The notes: generated by a model from the letters alone, not told the origin. Positions 9,026-18,873 are shown, counted from the stretch's first letter. The stretch: 64,000 nt of DNA from Herbaspirillum sp. CF444 (GCF_000282135.1 NZ_AKJW01000018.1:1-64000); one strand, 5' to 3'. Numbers and translations are program-made.

Positions 9026-10084
9026 ATGTCCGAACTTCCCTCCGCAACGCGTTCTGAACCTCGCCGGCGTCCGACGCTGGCGATCACTTGCGGAGAGCCG
9101 GCCGGCATAGGGCCGGAGATTTCCATCCGGGCCGCATGGGAGTTGCGCGCCGAAGTGCGCAGCGTGCTGCTGGGCGACGCCGCCTTTCTGGCGCAGACGG
9201 CGCACGCGCTGGACGCATCCATTGCCTTGTCGGCATTGTCCCTGCAAGCGTTTCGCAACACCGGGCTGCCCGATTTCCCGCAAGATCGCCTGATCGTCAT
9301 CGATTGTCCCGTCAACGAACCGGTGGTGCCGGGCGTGCTCGACGCGCGCAACGGCCGCGCGGTGTTGCAGACGCTCGATGTCGCGGTCGAAGGCGCACTG
9401 CAAAAACATTTTGACGCCATCGTCACGGCGCCGCTGCAAAAAAGCACGATCAACGACGCCGGCGTGCCGTTCACGGGCCATACAGAATACCTTGCCGAAC
9501 GTACCGCCACGCCCCAGGTCGTCATGATGCTGGCCGGCGGCGAAGCGCCGCACCTGCGCGTTGCGTTGGCGACGACGCATCTGGCCCTCAAGGACGTACC
9601 GGCGGCGATTACCTTCGACAGCCTGAGCCGCACGCTCGACATCATCCATGCCGATCTGCGCGACAAGTTCGGCATTGCAAAGCCGCGCATTCTTGTCACC
9701 GGCCTGAATCCGCATGCAGGCGAAAACGGTTATCTCGGCCGCGAAGAAATCGACGTCATCATTCCGACGCTGGATGCGGCCAAAGCGCGCGGCATGGATG
9801 TGGCCGGTCCCTATCCCGCCGACACGCTGTTCCAGCAAAAATATCTCGAGCACGCCGACTGCGTGCTCGCCATGTATCACGATCAGGGCTTGCCGGTACT
9901 CAAATTCGCCAGCTTCGGCCAGGGCGTCAACATCACGCTCGGCCTGCCGCTCATCCGCACTTCCGTCGACCACGGCACGGCGCTGGATCTGGCCGCCAAG
10001 GGCCTGGGCGAAGCCGATCACGGCAGCATGGTCGAAGCCATCAGGACCGCGGCGCTCATGGCCCGCGCCAAGAATTTTCTATGA
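9026..10084 (+). CDS. pdxA: 4-hydroxythreonine-4-phosphate dehydrogenase
   Basis: NAD-dependent enzyme of pyridoxal-5-phosphate synthesis; its product condenses with deoxyxylulose phosphate through PdxJ. Family hallmarks include [12 protein letters not shown] near the N-terminus, [11 protein letters not shown], the [13 protein letters not shown] block that carries a metal-binding His, and the [11 protein letters not shown] segment near the end. The ATG at 9026 is preferred over a TTG at 9020 that directly abuts the surA stop. The gene ends in a 4-bp ATGA overlap with rsmA, indicating translational coupling. Confidence 0.95.
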   Translation: MSELPSATRSEPRRRPTLAITCGEPAGIGPEISIRAAWELRAEVRSVLLGDAAFLAQTAHALDASIALSALSLQAFRNTGLPDFPQDRLIVIDCPVNEPVVPGVLDARNGRAVLQTLDVAVEGALQKHFDAIVTAPLQKSTINDAGVPFTGHTEYLAERTATPQVVMMLAGGEAPHLRVALATTHLALKDVPAAITFDSLSRTLDIIHADLRDKFGIAKPRILVTGLNPHAGENGYLGREEIDVIIPTLDAAKARGMDVAGPYPADTLFQQKYLEHADCVLAMYHDQGLPVLKFASFGQGVNITLGLPLIRTSVDHGTALDLAAKGLGEADHGSMVEAIRTAALMARAKNFL

Positions 10085-10866
10085 AACACATCGCCCGCAA
10101 ACGCTTCGGCCAGAATTTCCTGACCGATCAGACCGTCCTGTACGACATCATCAGCGCCATCGCGCCGAAAAAGGACGACATCATGGTCGAGATCGGACCC
10201 GGCCTGGCGGCCATGACCAGCCTGTTGCTGGAGTCGCTCGATCACATGCACGTGGTCGAACTCGATCGCGATCTGGTGGCTAGGCTGCAAAAGCAATTCA
10301 GCCCGCAACGGCTGCAGGTGCATTCCGCTGATGCGCTGAAGTTCGACTTCACCTCGATTCCGGTGCCGGCGGGACGCAAGCTGCGCGTGGTCGGCAACTT
10401 GCCGTACAACATTTCCAGCCCTTTGCTGTTCCATCTCGCCGAACTGGCGCCGCATGTCCAGGATCAGCATTTCATGCTGCAAAAGGAAGTGGTGGAGCGC
10501 ATGGTCGCCGCACCCGGCGGCAAGGCCTTCGGGCGTCTGTCCGTGATGCTGCAATGGCGCTACTACATGGAGCTCATGTTCGTGGTGCCGCCGACGGCGT
10601 TTGATCCGCCGCCGCGCGTGGATTCCGCCATCGTCCGCATGATTCCGCTGGCGCAGCCTCTCGAATGCGATCAGGCCGTGCTGGAAGAAGTGGTAACCAA
10701 GGCGTTTTCGCAGCGTCGCAAGGTGATTCGCAATTGCGTGGCGGGACTGCTGACGGAAGCCGATCTGGTGGAAGCCGGCATCGATCCGCAAGCCCGGCCG
10801 GAAGCAGTGCCGACGGAACAATTCGTCGCGCTGGCCAACGTGCTGAAGAAAAAACGCGCGGCCTGA
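10081..10866 (+). CDS. rsmA: 16S rRNA (adenine1518/1519-N6)-dimethyltransferase
   Basis: SAM-dependent enzyme (KsgA) that dimethylates two adjacent adenines in helix 45 of 16S rRNA during 30S maturation; its loss gives kasugamycin resistance. The N-terminus KRFGQNFL, the SAM-binding VEIGPG (36-41) and the catalytic motif NLPYNIS (106-112) are all present in 261 residues. It is last in the lptD-surA-pdxA run. Downstream is a perfect inverted repeat (10933-11019), and the next gene is on the other strand. Confidence 0.96.
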   Translation: MKHIARKRFGQNFLTDQTVLYDIISAIAPKKDDIMVEIGPGLAAMTSLLLESLDHMHVVELDRDLVARLQKQFSPQRLQVHSADALKFDFTSIPVPAGRKLRVVGNLPYNISSPLLFHLAELAPHVQDQHFMLQKEVVERMVAAPGGKAFGRLSVMLQWRYYMELMFVVPPTAFDPPPRVDSAIVRMIPLAQPLECDQAVLEEVVTKAFSQRRKVIRNCVAGLLTEADLVEAGIDPQARPEAVPTEQFVALANVLKKKRAA

Positions 10867-10932
10867 CTCGGGCATGGCGGTACGCTGTGGTTTGCCGATG
10901 GCAAGCAATGTCTTGCTTGCTCTGCATCTTCT

Positions 10933-11019
10933 TAGAACTCATTTCATAAATAGGCGTGAGTGCGAGCTTGCCCTGTTTGGGAAGAACGCATCTCACGCCT
11001 ATTTATGAAATGAGTTCTA
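10933..11019. repeat. Perfect 28-bp inverted repeat, MITE-like, between rsmA and the XRE gene
   Basis: The arms at 10933-10960 and 10992-11019 are exact reverse complements (outer ends TAGAACTCATTT and AAATGAGTTCTA) around a 31-nt centre. The stem can extend by four more pairs (TGCG/CGCA) with one bulged base. The outermost three bases of the right arm supply the TAG stop codon of the leftward XRE gene. There is no T-run on either side, so it is not a standard intrinsic terminator. The TA at both ends would fit a TA target duplication. No transposase is nearby. Confidence 0.8.
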
Positions 11020-11370
11020 CTTGCGCGTCGCCTTGAGCAGTAAATCCATGAAGTCCACCGTCAGTTCCTGATCTTGCGTGGACAATAAAACAAATCGCGA
11101 CAAGGCGTCTTCCAATCTTGCCGCCGAGACTTTGCCGGCGACGCTTGCCGGTTTGACGGGGTGGAGGTTTTGTTCCGCGATAAGATAGAGCGAAGAGACC
11201 GGCACGTCCAGCGCCTTGGCCACATTCTCAAGCATGTCGGGAGTCAGGCGCTGCTTGTCGCGCTCGACGCGGGATAAGTTGGCTGCGTCCGTGCCCGCGA
11301 CCAATGCGATTTCTTCCAGGCTCGCTTTTCGCTCTTTGCGTATCTTGCGTAGGACTTGGCCAATATTCAT
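11017..11370 (-). CDS. Small XRE-family transcriptional regulator
   Basis: A 117-residue Cro/CI-type protein. The helix-turn-helix domain occupies about residues 4-60 (SLEEIALVAGTDAANLSRVERDK holds the turn) and a short helical C-terminal part of unknown role follows. A good Shine-Dalgarno (AGGAG) lies 9 bases before the ATG. Two nearly identical palindromes stand upstream, at 11392-11406 and 11437-11451, and are likely operators for autoregulation. Its stop codon is part of the inverted repeat at 10933-11019, so the C-terminus may have been set by insertion of that element. The physiological target is unknown. Confidence 0.85.
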   Translation of the reverse strand: MNIGQVLRKIRKERKASLEEIALVAGTDAANLSRVERDKQRLTPDMLENVAKALDVPVSSLYLIAEQNLHPVKPASVAGKVSAARLEDALSRFVLLSTQDQELTVDFMDLLLKATRK

Positions 11371-11391
11371 TTACCAATTCTCCTGCCAACA

Positions 11392-11406
11392 TTGCGTAAC
11401 GCGCAA
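11392..11406. promoter_or_regulatory. Candidate operator 1 of the XRE regulator
   Basis: Reads TTGCGTAACGCGCAA on the plus strand, a near-perfect 15-bp dyad. It shares 13 of 15 positions with the site at 11437-11451 and lies 22 bases before the XRE start codon. Confidence 0.6.
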
Positions 11407-11436
11407 AGTTCTTCGGACAAATTTTTTGTTAAAATA

Positions 11437-11451
11437 TTGCGTATAGCGCAA
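11437..11451. promoter_or_regulatory. Candidate operator 2 of the XRE regulator
   Basis: Reads TTGCGTATAGCGCAA on the plus strand, 45 bp centre to centre from the first site. Dyads of this size upstream of a Cro/CI-type gene are typical autoregulatory sites; binding is inferred, not shown. Confidence 0.6.
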
Positions 11452-11887
11452 ATTATTCGCGCCCAACCAAGGCTGGCAAGCAAAAAAACAATTGCGCGAG
11501 GCATCGTCGAAATGTGATTGTGGGAACTGCGCCACGATGCGTGCTTCGACGTTTGCATCAGTCATTGCAAATTGTGTCGGCTCGACGACAACCTGGTGCC
11601 GGACGAAATGACATCCTGATCGGTACGGCTGGCCAGGGGTATCGGGAATTTCCTGATGGCCCGGAACGGTCACGCTGGCTAATCTGCGCAAGAATTGCCG
11701 CCCGTCAATACGGTCTCAATGCAATATCGCAAAAAGTGCCGATCATGCATCCGCAGTGGTTGAAGCCCGACTTTTCGGCGCGTAGTATCGGCAGTGCGCT
11801 GAACATGATTCACCAAACAGCACGCGCCAGCCGTCAACCAGTACGTTTATCAGCACTTCGCACTTCAACAGATGAAAGGGGAAATGT

Positions 11888-13600
11888 ATGCGCTTAACGA
11901 ACTTGAAGATCGGGGCACGCCTGAGTGCCGGATTCGGATTCCTGGTAGTGCTGCTGGTGGCGATGGCGCTGCTCGGCGTGGCTCGCCTGTCGGCGCTCAA
12001 CGAGCAGATGGACGAGGTCATCAACGACAAATATCCCAAGACGGTGCTGGCCAACGACATCATCAAAAACGTCAACGTCATTGCGCGCTCGTCGCGCAAT
12101 GTCTTGCTGATGACGGACGCCGACGACATCGGCAAGGAAATGCAGGCGATCCGGCAAGCCAGCGACAACACCAAGGGCGCGCTGGAAAAACTCGACGTGC
12201 TGGTGACGGGCGACAAGGGGCGCGCGCTGATCAAGACCATCATGGATGCGCGCACGCAGTACAACCTCGGCCGCGATGAAGTTTTACGGCTGGTCGTCGC
12301 CGGTGCCAAGAACGAAGCCACGATGTTGTTGCTGCAAACCGTGCGACCTTTGCAATTGACTTACATGACGGCGATCGAGGCGTTGATCTCGCATCAGAAC
12401 GAACTGATGCAGACGGCCGGCAAGGAAGTCACGGATGAATACAGGGAAGCGCGCGATCTGGTGATCGCATTGAGCGTGATCGCCATGGTCTTCGCCGGAC
12501 TGACCGCATGGCTGGTCACCCGCAGTATCACCTCGCCGTTGAGCCGCGCCGTCAAGGTGGCCGAAACCGTCGCCGCCGGCGATCTGACCTCGCAGTTCGA
12601 CGCCAGCAGCAAGGACGAAACCGGTCAGCTGTTACGGGCGCTGCGTTCCATGAACGACAACCTGCTCAATATCGTCAGCCAGGTGCGCCACGGCACGGAC
12701 ACGATTGCCACCGCTTCTTCGCAAATCGCGACCGGCAATCTCGATCTCTCCAGCCGCACCGAACAACAAGCCAGCTCGCTGGAAGAAACCGCGTCGTCGA
12801 TGGAAGAACTGACTTCCACCGTCAAGCAAAATGCCGAGAACGCGCGCCAGGCGAATCAGCTTGCCGTGTCGGCCTCGGCAGTGGCCGTCGAAGGCGGCAG
12901 CGTAGTCGGCAAAGTAGTGCACACCATGGAGTCGATCAATGCATCGTCGAGGAAGATCGTCGACATCATCAGCGTGATTGACGGCATCGCCTTCCAGACC
13001 AATATCCTGGCGTTGAACGCGGCAGTGGAAGCGGCGCGTGCCGGAGAACAGGGGCGCGGTTTCGCCGTTGTCGCGTCGGAAGTGCGCACGCTGGCGCAAC
13101 GCAGCGCCGCAGCGGCAAAAGAAATCAAATCCTTGATCGACGACTCGGTGGAAAAAGTGGATTCCGGCAGCAAGCTGGTCGAGCAAGCGGGCCAAACCAT
13201 GAACGAAGTGGTCGCCAGCGTCAGGCGCGTCACTGATATCGTCGGCGAGATCACCGAAGCCAGCCGCGAACAAAGCGAAGGCATCGAGCAGGTCAACCAG
13301 GCCGTCACGCAAATGGATCAGGTGACCCAGCAAAACGCCGCGCTGGTGGAAGAAGCCGCCGCCGCCGCGCAATCGCTGCAGGACCAGGCCAGCAATTTGT
13401 CGCAGATCGTCGGCGTGTTCAAGATCGACAGCAACCGTCTGGCGCATGAATCGTCGACACCCCCGTCCGCCGCACCTCGTTCGCACGATGTAACACCCCG
13501 GGCGCCGACGTTGGCACGCAAGGAGGATGCGCCGCGTCTGCCGGCAGCACGTACGGTTGCGGCAACAACCGCCAAAGAAGACGACTGGGAACAGTTCTAA
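11888..13600 (+). CDS. Methyl-accepting chemotaxis protein with 4-helix-bundle sensor
   Basis: Transmembrane chemoreceptor of 570 residues. TM1 (about 12-31) follows the N-terminus [17 protein letters not shown] periplasmic four-helix-bundle sensor (4HB_MCP type, about 32-185) follows, then TM2 (about 188-210), HAMP (about 211-265) and the cytoplasmic signalling hairpin, whose tip contains [20 protein letters not shown]. The Ala/Pro-rich tail ends in DDWEQF, a CheR/CheB-docking pentapeptide of the xWxxF class. The ligand cannot be predicted. The signalling core is very like those of the two MCPs at 34.8-36.9 and 41.5-43.2 kb, and its N-terminus and tail resemble the mini-gene at 40325-40462. 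Confidence 0.95.
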   Translation: MRLTNLKIGARLSAGFGFLVVLLVAMALLGVARLSALNEQMDEVINDKYPKTVLANDIIKNVNVIARSSRNVLLMTDADDIGKEMQAIRQASDNTKGALEKLDVLVTGDKGRALIKTIMDARTQYNLGRDEVLRLVVAGAKNEATMLLLQTVRPLQLTYMTAIEALISHQNELMQTAGKEVTDEYREARDLVIALSVIAMVFAGLTAWLVTRSITSPLSRAVKVAETVAAGDLTSQFDASSKDETGQLLRALRSMNDNLLNIVSQVRHGTDTIATASSQIATGNLDLSSRTEQQASSLEETASSMEELTSTVKQNAENARQANQLAVSASAVAVEGGSVVGKVVHTMESINASSRKIVDIISVIDGIAFQTNILALNAAVEAARAGEQGRGFAVVASEVRTLAQRSAAAAKEIKSLIDDSVEKVDSGSKLVEQAGQTMNEVVASVRRVTDIVGEITEASREQSEGIEQVNQAVTQMDQVTQQNAALVEEAAAAAQSLQDQASNLSQIVGVFKIDSNRLAHESSTPPSAAPRSHDVTPRAPTLARKEDAPRLPAARTVAATTAKEDDWEQF

Positions 13601-13641
13601 GCAGTACTCTGCATGCCGGGGCAGGCATCAAATGATCCGGT

Positions 13642-13664
13642 CAGGCTGATGTCGCATCAGCCTG
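13642..13664 (+). other. Hairpin downstream of the first MCP
   Basis: A perfect 10-bp stem CAGGCTGATG/CATCAGCCTG with a TCG loop, 41 bases after the MCP stop. No T-run follows, so it is more likely an mRNA 3' hairpin or a Rho-assisted end than an intrinsic terminator. Confidence 0.45.
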
Positions 13665-13789
13665 CGCCGGCGGCAGCGTCGCTGAAGGATATCAGGCCTG
13701 TACGATAGCGATGCCTCTCCTTCCGGCAAGTCGCGCCGAACAGCGCTACAATCTTGCACTCCGATAAGTTCTCAGGCAAAAGGCTCACT

Positions 13790-14197
13790 ATGCGTATTCT
13801 GCACACCATGCTGCGGGTTGGCGATCTGCAGCGTTCCATCGATTTTTATACCAAGGTATTAGGCATGAAGTTGCTGCGCACCAGCGACAACGCGGAATAC
13901 AAATACACCCTGGCTTTCCTCGGCTACGGCAGCAACCCGGAGCACGCCGAGCTGGAGTTGACCTACAACTACGGCGTCGAGAAGTACGAAATGGGCACGG
14001 CCTACGGCCATATCGCCGTCTCGGTGGACGACGCCTACAAGGCTTGCGATGCGGCGCGCCACTCCGGCGGCAACGTGACGCGCGAAGCCGGCCCGGTCAA
14101 GGGCGGAACCACCGTGATCGCGTTTGTGACGGATCCGGACGGCTACAAGATTGAATTTATCGAGCGTAAAGACAGCGAGCCTGGTCAGGGGCTGTAA
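13790..14197 (+). CDS. gloA: Lactoylglutathione lyase (glyoxalase I)
   Basis: Converts the hemithioacetal of methylglyoxal and glutathione to S-lactoylglutathione in the cytosol. With the ATG at 13790 the protein is 135 residues, the E. coli GlxI length. His5, Glu56, His74 and Glu122 fall exactly at the four metal-ligand positions of the nickel-type enzyme. Upstream in-frame TTG codons would only add a non-conserved extension, so they are rejected. A TACAAT (13746-13751) upstream could serve as -10, but no good -35 accompanies it. Confidence 0.95.
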   Translation: MRILHTMLRVGDLQRSIDFYTKVLGMKLLRTSDNAEYKYTLAFLGYGSNPEHAELELTYNYGVEKYEMGTAYGHIAVSVDDAYKACDAARHSGGNVTREAGPVKGGTTVIAFVTDPDGYKIEFIERKDSEPGQGL

Positions 14198-14244
14198 TCG
14201 GATTCTGCAATGCGCAATGCTGGTAGGTGGCAGCGGCTTGCAGT

Positions 14245-14299
14245 AAAAAGAAAAGGCCTGCTCGCATCGGCGCGATGACGTGACGCATGCGAGCAGGCC
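14245..14299 (-). terminator. Intrinsic terminator of the leftward glyS-plsC-metallopeptidase block
   Basis: A 13-bp perfect stem GGCCTGCTCGCAT/ATGCGAGCAGGCC (14255-14267 and 14287-14299) with a 19-nt loop is followed on the minus strand by TTTTCTTTTT. It lies just after the metallopeptidase stop at 14311. Confidence 0.85.
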
Positions 14300-14310
14300 C
14301 GATCAGGGGA

Positions 14311-15234
14311 TCAGAAAATCGGCAGGGTTTCCGGCGCGCTCTCGCGCAATGCCCGCTTTGCCGTTTCAAACTCAGGAAAGATCGATTGCACCGTCGCCCA
14401 GAAGCGCGGGCTGTGGTTCATCTCGCGCAGGTGCGACAGTTCGTGCGCGATGACGTAATCGATCAGCGGCAGGGCGAAATGCATCAACCGCCAGTTCAGG
14501 CGTATGCGTCCGTCGGCAGTGCAGGAGCCCCATTGCGTCGTTGCCGACGACAGTGCGAAGGACTGATACGTGACGCCCAGTTTCTCCGCATACACCGGCA
14601 GGCGGGCGGCGAAGGTTTCCTTGGCGCGCGCTTGCAGCCAGCCTTGCACGCGATCTTTCAATTGCTGTTCGCCGGCGTCTGCCGGCAGGCCGACAGTCAA
14701 TTCCAGCGTTTCTTCGTCGTACGCGATACCGGCAGCCTGATGGGCGCGGATGCGCAGCGTGACGTCCTGGCCCAGATACGGGAGGGTCGCGCCGTCGCGC
14801 CATTGCATCTGCGGTTGCAGGCGGCGTGCCGAGCGTTCGCGGCGCTCGTTGAGTTTGCTGAAGATCCAGCGCTGCTTTTCGCGGATGGCGTTCTCGATCT
14901 CGCCCAGCGTCACCCATTTCGGCGCCGTCACGCGCAAGCCTTCGTCGCTGATCAGGAAACCGATCGAGCGGCGCTTCGAGCGCAGCAGCGCATAGTCGAT
15001 ATGGTGTTCGCCCAGTTGGATGCGGCGCATGCCGTCGGCGGGGCGGCCGATCGGCGGCGACATCGGCGGCAACGGAGACTGATGCGTCAGCTCCGGCGCA
15101 GGGATGGATGGCTCGGGTTCGACAAACGCCGGTGGCGGGTTTTCCTGCTTCGTCTCAAGCGGCGTCGGAGTGAAGAAATCCAGTTGCAGCGTCAGCTGGT
15201 TAGGATCGGGCTGTGAATGACGAAGCAGTTTCAA
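14311..15234 (-). CDS. YgjP-like (DUF45, M48-related) metallopeptidase-fold protein
   Basis: Contains the zinc signature HELSH (264-268) with a third probable ligand His274 in NHSPRFW, and the family block TTQWGSC (about 232-238). The N-terminal 60 residues are Pro-rich and low complexity. The start is a TTG at 15234, 16 bases after the plsC stop; the next Met is about 58 codons in and would still leave the whole conserved domain. Function in the family is poorly defined; UTP pyrophosphatase or peptidase roles have been suggested for YgjP-type proteins, so only the fold is called here. Confidence 0.8.
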   Translation of the reverse strand: MKLLRHSQPDPNQLTLQLDFFTPTPLETKQENPPPAFVEPEPSIPAPELTHQSPLPPMSPPIGRPADGMRRIQLGEHHIDYALLRSKRRSIGFLISDEGLRVTAPKWVTLGEIENAIREKQRWIFSKLNERRERSARRLQPQMQWRDGATLPYLGQDVTLRIRAHQAAGIAYDEETLELTVGLPADAGEQQLKDRVQGWLQARAKETFAARLPVYAEKLGVTYQSFALSSATTQWGSCTADGRIRLNWRLMHFALPLIDYVIAHELSHLREMNHSPRFWATVQSIFPEFETAKRALRESAPETLPIF

Positions 15235-15250
15235 TGTAGTGGGGCCGATG

Positions 15251-16003
15251 TTAGTCTTTTATCTGGTCAACGGCGGCGTAGACCGCCGGGGAAATCACGC
15301 GCATCTCCGATTCTATCCAATTTTCCACGCGTTGGCTTAATTGTGCGGGATCCAGGCCTTCCGGCGAGATCGGCTTGCCGATCGATACGGTAATGATTCC
15401 CGGTTTTTTGATGAACGAGCCCTTGGGCCAGCATTCGCCTGCATTGACCGCCATCGGCACGACCGGCGTGTTGGTTTCCACCGCCAGGCGCGAACCGCCG
15501 TGCTTGTATTTACCGGTCTGGCCGACCGGAATGCGCGTGCCTTCCGGAAACATGATCACCCACTGGCCGTCGGCCAGGCGCTTGCGGCCTTGCACCACCA
15601 CTTGGGCGAAGGCATCGCGACCCTTGCTGCGATCGATCGGAATCATGCGCAGCAGCGCGATGCCCCAGCCGAAGAAGGGAATATAGGTCAGCTCTTTCTT
15701 GAACACGAACACCAGCGGACGCGGCATGGTGATCACGTAGAAAATCGTTTCCCATGCCGACTGATGCTTGGACAACAGGATCACCGGCGCATCGGGAAGA
15801 TTCTCCATGCCCTTGATCTGATAGCGGATGCCGCAGATCACGCGCGCCGCCCAGATCACCATGACGTTCCAGCGCGAGGTCAGGTAATAACGCTTGGCGT
15901 ACGGGAACGGCGCAAACAGGATGCAGGCCATCGACCAGACCATGGTCACGACGGCCATGAACAATGTGAACAGAACGGAACGCAAAAACAGGTTGATACG
16001 CAA
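15251..16003 (-). CDS. plsC: 1-acyl-sn-glycerol-3-phosphate acyltransferase
   Basis: Inner-membrane enzyme that acylates lysophosphatidic acid to phosphatidic acid. A hydrophobic N-terminus (about 8-32) anchors the protein. The acyltransferase boxes are HQSAWE (80-85) and FPEGTR (152-157). The first box has Glu in place of the usual Asp of HX4D, a conservative change. It sits in a leftward run after gmhB (66 bp gap) and before the metallopeptidase gene (16 bp). Confidence 0.93.
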   Translation of the reverse strand: MRINLFLRSVLFTLFMAVVTMVWSMACILFAPFPYAKRYYLTSRWNVMVIWAARVICGIRYQIKGMENLPDAPVILLSKHQSAWETIFYVITMPRPLVFVFKKELTYIPFFGWGIALLRMIPIDRSKGRDAFAQVVVQGRKRLADGQWVIMFPEGTRIPVGQTGKYKHGGSRLAVETNTPVVPMAVNAGECWPKGSFIKKPGIITVSIGKPISPEGLDPAQLSQRVENWIESEMRVISPAVYAAVDQIKD

Positions 16004-16069
16004 AATTCAATCTCCCTTGTACGATTCGGCCGGACCCGCGGCGACTGCGAGGCGAGGTCCGGGCAGAAC

Positions 16070-16627
16070 CTAAACCGACACTTCTACCGGCGCTTTTAAG
16101 ATGAAGTCGACCACGCCGGCGAGATCGGGATAAACGAGCGTTCCCGGCGGCAGGCCGCCTTTTTCGCGCGTCTTTTCGCCCTTGCCGGTCAGCACCAGAT
16201 AGGGCGCGCAGCCGGCCTTGAAACCGGCCTGCAGGTCGCGCAGCGAATCGCCGACGGTGATCACGCCGCCGCGCAGGCTGACGCCGAAACGCTTGGCGAT
16301 TTCGTTGAACATGCCTTCCTTGGGTTTGCGGCAATCGCAATTGTCGTCGGCGGCATGCGGGCAGAAAAACACGGCGTCGATATCCGCGCCCACCTGCTGC
16401 GCGGCGTTGTGCATCTTCTGATGGATCGCATTGAGCGTCATCATGTCGAACAATCCTCGTCCGACGCCGGACTGATTGGTCGCCACCACCACGCGATATC
16501 CCGCCTGATTAAGGCGGGCTATCGCTTCCAGCGAACCCTTGATGGGAATCCACTCTTGCGGCGACTTGATGAACGCATCCGAGTCGTGATTGATCACGCC
16601 ATCGCGATCCAGAATGATCAGCTTCAT
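16070..16627 (-). CDS. gmhB: D-glycero-beta-D-manno-heptose-1,7-bisphosphate 7-phosphatase
   Basis: HAD-superfamily phosphatase in the ADP-heptose pathway for the LPS inner core. The catalytic Asp7 and Asp9 are in LDRDG, and the structural zinc site CPH-x5-C-x-C (Cys89, His91, Cys97, Cys99) is intact, which distinguishes GmhB from histidinol-phosphate phosphatases. Length is 185 residues. It follows glyS by 26 bp and precedes plsC on the same strand, so envelope genes are tied to glycyl-tRNA synthetase in one transcription unit. Confidence 0.94.
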   Translation of the reverse strand: MKLIILDRDGVINHDSDAFIKSPQEWIPIKGSLEAIARLNQAGYRVVVATNQSGVGRGLFDMMTLNAIHQKMHNAAQQVGADIDAVFFCPHAADDNCDCRKPKEGMFNEIAKRFGVSLRGGVITVGDSLRDLQAGFKAGCAPYLVLTGKGEKTREKGGLPPGTLVYPDLAGVVDFILKAPVEVSV

Positions 16628-16653
16628 GTTTTCTTATCCCTGTCCTGCCAAAA

Positions 16654-18786
16654 TCACGCGGCCAGCTTGGAAATATCCGCCACCTGGTTGAGCATCTGAT
16701 GCAACTCGGCCAGCAATGCCTGGCGGTTGTTGCGCAGCTGTTCGTCTTCGGCGTTGACCATGACGTCGTTGAAGAAGGCGTCGACGTTCTGGCGCAATTG
16801 TGCCAGCGCTTTCAACGCGCCGCTGAAATTACCCTGGGCATACGCAGCATCGACCTGCGGCTTCAACAGCAGCATGGCCGAATACAAGGCCTGCTCGGCG
16901 GTTTCGCGCAGAAGGCCGTTTTGCACGGTGCCGAGCAGTTTGCCTTCCTTGCCAGCGTCGATCTTCTTCAGGATATTGGTGATGCGCTTGTTGGCGGCAG
17001 CCAGCGACTCGGCTTCCGGCAATGCCGCGAAGGCTTGCACCGCGTCGAGACGTTCAGTGATGTTGTCCAGCACTTCCGGTTGTTGCGCGACCACGGCTTC
17101 GATTTCGTTGGGCGAATAATTGCGCTCGCGCAGCAGGCCGCGCAGGCGGTCGTAGAAGAAGGCGCTGACGTCGGCGCTCGGATCCTTGAAATTGCCGTTG
17201 CCGGCGAACAGGGCGACGGCTTCCTTCAGCAAGGCCGGAATGGCCAGAGGCAGGCGTTTTTCGACCAGCATGCGCAGGATGCCCAGCGCATGGCGACGCA
17301 GAGCGAACGGATCCTTGTCGCCGGTCGGTTGCAGGCCGATGCCCCAGATGCCGACCAGTGTTTCGAGCTTGTCCGCCAGTGCAACGGCAGTACCGGTTGC
17401 GGAGCCGGGCAGCGCATCGCCGGCAAAGCGCGGCTGATAGTGTTCGGATGCCGCCAGCGCGACTTCATCCGGTTCGCCGTCGTGGCGCGCGTAGTAGGTG
17501 CCCATGATGCCTTGCAGCTCAGGGAATTCGCCGACCATGTCGGTCAGCAGATCGGCCTTGGCCAGCAAGGCGCCGCGTTCAGCCAGTGCGATCGTAGCAG
17601 CATCGTTGCCCAGCAGTCTGGCAATCGCGCCGGCCAGCGCCTTGACGCGCTCGGTGCGTTGCAGCTGATTGCCCAGCTTGTTGTGATACACCACGTTGGC
17701 CAGTTGCGGTACGCGGTCGGCCAGCGCCTTTTTCTTGTCTTGTTCGAAGAAAAATTTCGCATCCGACAAACGCGGACGCACCACGCGTTCATTGCCTTGA
17801 ATGATGTGTTGCGGATTGCCGGTTTCCAGATTGGAAACGATCAGGAAGCGCGAGCGCAGCTTGCCGTTGGCATCTGTCAGCGCAAAATATTTCTGGTTGG
17901 TCTGCATGGTCAGGATCAGGCATTCCTGCGGTACGGCCAGGAACTGATCGTCGAATTTGCATTCGTAGACCACCGGCCATTCGACCAGCGCAGTGACTTC
18001 ATCGAGCAGCGACTCCGGCATCAGCACCTTGTCGTCGCCGGCCTTGCCGAGCAGGTCGAGGCGAATCTTTTCCTTGCGCTCGTTGAAGCCGGGAATGACC
18101 TTGCCCTTGCTGATCAGCGTTTCGACATACGATTCCGGCGAGTCGATGGCGATCGCGCCTTGCGACAGGAAGCGATGGCCTTGCGTGATCTTGTCGGCAT
18201 CCAGGCCGAGGATGTTCAGCGGCACGACGGTGGCGCCATGCAGCGCGATCAGGCGATGCGCAGGGCGCACGAAATGCACGGTGTTGCCAGCGGCGCGGCC
18301 GTGCTGACGCTGATAGCTCATGACCTTGGGGATCGGCAGCTTGGCGACCGATTCTTCCAGCGCAATTTGCAAACCGGTCTGCAGCGCGCTGCCCTTGGCG
18401 GTGTAGGTGTAGAAGAAGCTCTCGGCCTTGCCGTCTTGCGCGCGTTCCAGCTGGTCCGGCGTGATGACGGTGGCGCCGACTTGCGCAGCGAGCGCGGCCA
18501 GTTTCTTGACCAGCGGCGCCGACGGACGGCCTTCGGCATCGAGCGCGACGCTGACCGGCAGCACTTTTTCGCGGATCGATTTATCCAGCGAGGTGGCGCG
18601 CACTTTGGTGATGGAAACCGCCAGGCGGCGCGGCGTGGCGTAAGCGGTGGCGGCAGCGCCGTCTTCGAGGAAGTCGCGTGCTTTCAGTCCGTTGAAAATG
18701 CCGTTGGCAAAGGCGTCGCCCAGCTTGGCGAGTACCTTCGGCGGCAGTTCTTCGGTCAGGAGTTCTACTAAAAGTGTCTGAGTCAT
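16654..18786 (-). CDS. glyS: Glycine--tRNA ligase beta subunit
   Basis: Beta subunit of the heterotetrameric bacterial glycyl-tRNA synthetase; it contributes tRNA recognition and a C-terminal anticodon-binding domain. The start at 18786 gives the standard [17 protein letters not shown]; a frame extension six codons upstream is ignored. With 710 residues it matches the family. glyQ, encoding the alpha subunit, lies 87 bp upstream on the same strand. Confidence 0.96.
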   Translation of the reverse strand: MTQTLLVELLTEELPPKVLAKLGDAFANGIFNGLKARDFLEDGAAATAYATPRRLAVSITKVRATSLDKSIREKVLPVSVALDAEGRPSAPLVKKLAALAAQVGATVITPDQLERAQDGKAESFFYTYTAKGSALQTGLQIALEESVAKLPIPKVMSYQRQHGRAAGNTVHFVRPAHRLIALHGATVVPLNILGLDADKITQGHRFLSQGAIAIDSPESYVETLISKGKVIPGFNERKEKIRLDLLGKAGDDKVLMPESLLDEVTALVEWPVVYECKFDDQFLAVPQECLILTMQTNQKYFALTDANGKLRSRFLIVSNLETGNPQHIIQGNERVVRPRLSDAKFFFEQDKKKALADRVPQLANVVYHNKLGNQLQRTERVKALAGAIARLLGNDAATIALAERGALLAKADLLTDMVGEFPELQGIMGTYYARHDGEPDEVALAASEHYQPRFAGDALPGSATGTAVALADKLETLVGIWGIGLQPTGDKDPFALRRHALGILRMLVEKRLPLAIPALLKEAVALFAGNGNFKDPSADVSAFFYDRLRGLLRERNYSPNEIEAVVAQQPEVLDNITERLDAVQAFAALPEAESLAAANKRITNILKKIDAGKEGKLLGTVQNGLLRETAEQALYSAMLLLKPQVDAAYAQGNFSGALKALAQLRQNVDAFFNDVMVNAEDEQLRNNRQALLAELHQMLNQVADISKLAA

Positions 18787-18819
18787 TTTCTGTTTTCTTG
18801 CCAATTTCTTGCTTATTTG

Positions 18820-18847
18820 GCGCAGCGGCTTGTCTCAGCCGCTGCGC
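18820..18847 (-). other. Hairpin in the glyQ-glyS spacer
   Basis: A perfect 10-bp stem GCGCAGCGGC/GCCGCTGCGC around an 8-nt loop in the 87-bp gap between glyQ and glyS. There is no T-run on the minus strand, so it is more likely an mRNA processing or stability element than a terminator. Confidence 0.5.
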
Positions 18848-18873
18848 GATCCTGTCAATACGTGTTCAGGCGT

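Larger units (their letters stand above)
11371..11887. other. Intergenic region between the XRE gene and the first MCP
   Basis: About 517 bases with divergent genes at each end. The left third is AT-rich and holds the two TTGCGC-N2-TACGCAA palindromes and the XRE ribosome-binding site. The right part should carry the MCP promoter. A sigma-28-like -10 (GCCGATCA, 11738-11745) is present but has no convincing -35 at the right distance. The open frames running through it have no start context or family resemblance that I recognise. Confidence 0.6.

Noticed and set aside
8042-10021. Minus-strand open frame of 659 codons across surA and pdxA
   Set aside because: Antisense shadow that spans two conserved genes of an established operon; no start context.
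11371-11691. Minus-strand frame of 106 codons upstream of the XRE gene
   Set aside because: It passes through both operator palindromes and the regulator's ribosome-binding site, and it resembles nothing recognisable.
11738-11745. GCCGATCA as sigma-28 -10 element of the first MCP
   Set aside because: The only TCAA upstream is 18 bases away, too far for a normal FliA promoter.
16699-18771. Plus-strand open frame of 690 codons antisense to glyS
   Set aside because: Antisense shadow of a highly conserved gene with no recognisable domain.
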